A stretch of 64,000 nucleotides of DNA from Pseudomonas sp. GCEP-101 (GTDB taxonomy: Bacteria > Pseudomonadota > Gammaproteobacteria > Pseudomonadales > Pseudomonadaceae), in contig NZ_CP104011.1 of the NCBI RefSeq assembly GCF_025133575.1, forward strand, positions 2,356,001-2,420,000, in the 5' to 3' direction. The position numbers and the translations under genes are program-made. Position 1 is the first letter of the stretch, and each line of letters opens with the position of its first letter. The notes below the pieces were generated by a model, which saw only the letters and a list, made by a program, of their open reading frames with translations, ran no database searches and was not told the origin of the DNA. This document shows positions 62,284 through 64,000 of the stretch, one piece after another.

Positions 62284-64000
62284 CGCTGGCGCTCCAGCTG
62301 GCCCTGGAACAGCTGCTCCGGCGCCAGCGGCTTGCTGAACAGGAAGCCCTGGGCGTGGCGGCAGCCTTCCTGGCGCAGGAAGTCGAGGTGCTCCTGGCGC
62401 TCCACGCCCTCGGCCACCACGTCCAGGCCGAGGCTGTGGCCCAGGCCGATGATGGCGCGGCAGATGGCGCTGAGCTCCGGGTCGTCCGGCACGCGGGTGA
62501 TGAAGCTGCGGTCGACCTTGAGGATGTGCAGCGGGTAGCGCTTGAGGTAGCCCAGCGAGGAATAGCCGGTGCCGAAATCATCCAGCGCCAGGCGCACGCC
62601 CTCGGCGGCCAGTTCGCGCAGGCAGGCGAGGGTTTCCGCGCCGTCCTGCATCAGCAGGCTTTCGGTGATCTCCAGCACCAGGCTGCGCGGCGACAGGCCG
62701 CTCTCGGCGAGGATCCGCTGCACCCGCGCGGCGAAGCCTGGCTGCTGCAACTGCCGGCTCGACAGGTTCACCGAGCAGTACAGCCGATGATGTCCCTGGC
62801 GCTGCCACAGCGCAGTCTGCCGGCAGGCCTGGCGCAGCACCCAGTCGCCGACCGGGACGATCTCACCGGACTCCTCCAGCGCCGGGATGAAGTCCAGCGG
62901 CGAGATCGACTGGCCGTCGTGCGTCCAGCGCAGCAGCACTTCCACCGCCTCCCAGCTCGGCGAGTCGCGGTCCAGGCGGACGATGGGCTGGTAGTGCAGG
63001 CTGAATTCCTCGCGGCGCAGTGCCTGGGCCAGTGCGCTTTCCAGGTCCAGCCGGCGCTGCGCCTCGGCCTGCAGCTCCAGGCTGAAGCGCGCGTATTGCG
63101 CCTTGCCGGCCTCCTTGGCGCGATACAGGGCGAGGTCCGCGGCCTGCAAGGTGTCGATGGCCTGGCCGTCGGTCATCAGCCCGGTGATGCCGATGCTGGC
63201 GCTGACCACCAGGGTGCGGCCATCCACATGCAGCGGCTGGCGCAGGCAGTCGAGCATGCGCTGCGCCACCTGTTCGGCGTCTACCAGGCTGGCCAGGTCG
63301 TCCAGCAGCACGACGAATTCGTCGCCGCCGAAGCGCGCCAGGTGGTCGCCCGGTCGCAGGCAGCGGAGCAGGCGCTGGGACACTTCCACCAGCACGCGGT
63401 CGCCGACCGCGTGGCCGAGGCTGTCATTGATCAGCTTGAAGCGGTCCAGGTCGATGAACAGCAGGCCGGCCTCGCGCGCGCCGGGGCGGCGCTGGCGCAG
63501 CAGCGCCTGTTGCAGCAGTTCGTCCAGGCGCAGGCGGTTGCCCAGGCCGGTCAGCGGATCGTGCCGCGCGGCGTGGCTGAGCTGGTGCTCGCTGGCCTTG
63601 TGCTGGCTGATGTCGGTCTGCGAGCCGGCCATGCGCCCGTCGGTGATCACGCCGCGCGCCAGCACCCAGAGGTAATTGCCGTCGCGCTGGCGGATGCGGT
63701 ACTCGTGGCTGAGCAGCGCGCTGCTGCCGCGCAGGTGCGCGTCGATGGCCTTGCGCAGGCCGGGCAGGTCGTCCGGGTGCACGCGGGCGAACCAGCTGGT
63801 GCTGCCTTCGCCCAGGTTGTCGCGGCTGAGCCCGAGCATGCGCGCCCAGCGCTCGGAGACGTAGAGGCGGTCGTTGCCCAGGTCCCAGTCCCAGATACCG
63901 TCGTTGGCGCCGCGCAGGGCGCGGGCGTAGCGGGCCTCGCTGTCCTCCAGCGCCTGGCGCTGGGCGGCGCCGTAGGTGTCGATGGCCAGCGACATGTCGA
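62280..64000 (-). CDS. GGDEF-EAL protein with PAS domain, 5' end outside the window
   Basis: At least 571 residues; the frame is open to the window end, so the N-terminus is cut. In order: segment [22 protein letters not shown] (linker, with the form seen at the end of globin-coupled sensor domains), PAS ([24 protein letters not shown]), GGDEF with RFGGDEF, and EAL with EVLLRW in place of EALLRW plus [13 protein letters not shown] and [11 protein letters not shown] is an accepted active variant. Likely c-di-GMP turnover protein. Confidence 0.88.
   Translation of the reverse strand, partial: DMSLAIDTYGAAQRQALEDSEARYARALRGANDGIWDWDLGNDRLYVSERWARMLGLSRDNLGEGSTSWFARVHPDDLPGLRKAIDAHLRGSSALLSHEYRIRQRDGNYLWVLARGVITDGRMAGSQTDISQHKASEHQLSHAARHDPLTGLGNRLRLDELLQQALLRQRRPGAREAGLLFIDLDRFKLINDSLGHAVGDRVLVEVSQRLLRCLRPGDHLARFGGDEFVVLLDDLASLVDAEQVAQRMLDCLRQPLHVDGRTLVVSASIGITGLMTDGQAIDTLQAADLALYRAKEAGKAQYARFSLELQAEAQRRLDLESALAQALRREEFSLHYQPIVRLDRDSPSWEAVEVLLRWTHDGQSISPLDFIPALEESGEIVPVGDWVLRQACRQTALWQRQGHHRLYCSVNLSSRQLQQPGFAARVQRILAESGLSPRSLVLEITESLLMQDGAETLACLRELAAEGVRLALDDFGTGYSSLGYLKRYPLHILKVDRSFITRVPDDPELSAICRAIIGLGHSLGLDVVAEGVERQEHLDFLRQEGCRHAQGFLFSKPLAPEQLFQGQLERQR

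Overview
The window is about 66% G+C with dense, mostly single-exon-length genes and no tRNA, rRNA, prophage or transposase. Gene content and order match, from memory, the PA0454-PA0535 part of the Pseudomonas aeruginosa PAO1 chromosome (yccS-like, dbpA, csp, creBCD, fiuAIR, pcaD-like, glcB, gcvR-like, rarD, srkA, modE-like, comF, bioBFHCD, three acyl-CoA dehydrogenases, rsmY, polyamine genes). The many REP sequences of the GTAGGAGCGAGCTTGCTCGCGAAC-type family and several differences in content point to a relative of P. aeruginosa (P. nitroreducens/citronellolis-like) rather than P. aeruginosa itself. Species assignment is inference.

Layout. 1-6 kb: a PAP2 lipoprotein, a solute-binding protein, a YccS-type membrane protein, the helicase DbpA and a cold-shock protein with a long leader. 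6-11 kb: two paralogous retropepsin-like 'zinc protease' proteins enclosing an MdtD-type efflux pump, two tandem DUF2780 exported proteins and an acyltransferase. 11-16 kb: creB-creC-(REP amplification)-creD and a small membrane gene. 16-25 kb: two GST-family genes, a Vgb-like beta-propeller, a PP2C-like phosphatase, and the ferrichrome cell-surface signalling set fiuI-fiuR-fiuA behind a Fur box. 25-37 kb: pcaD-like lactonase with a divergent LysR gene, an NCS1 permease, glcB, a GNAT enzyme, a GcvR-like ACT protein, rarD, srkA, a ModE-like regulator with an orphan mini-ModA, and comF. 37-42 kb: the biotin operon bioBFHCD under a recognisable BirA operator. 42-50 kb: three paralogous acyl-CoA dehydrogenases (the first behind a PsrA-type site), with a GGDEF gene inserted, then the sRNA RsmY with a perfect GacA upstream site. 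50-60 kb: LysR, MOSC, Tat-exported PhoX, an FNR/Anr paralogue lacking one cluster cysteine, a COG4705 membrane protein, and a polyamine-catabolism set (PuuB/PauB-like oxidase, cupin regulator, gamma-glutamylpolyamine synthetase). 60-64 kb: a Pmp3 peptide, an Aer-like chemoreceptor and a GGDEF-EAL protein cut by the window end.

The most unusual feature is the behaviour of the short repeats. Five families are visible (called A-E here). At two loci (creC and fiuA) the 3' end of a gene has been duplicated together with its neighbouring REPs, and three genes (creC, the PP2C gene, bioC) end on a TAG that is itself part of the REP. One REP between the PP2C gene and fiuA is replaced by 136 bases of pure G/C, most simply a sequencing artefact of the hairpin. 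Other points worth a check are a cluster of degenerate DnaA boxes downstream of the GcvR-like gene, large palindromes in front of both polyamine genes, and the junction where the P. aeruginosa nir-nor-dnr denitrification block would be but is missing.
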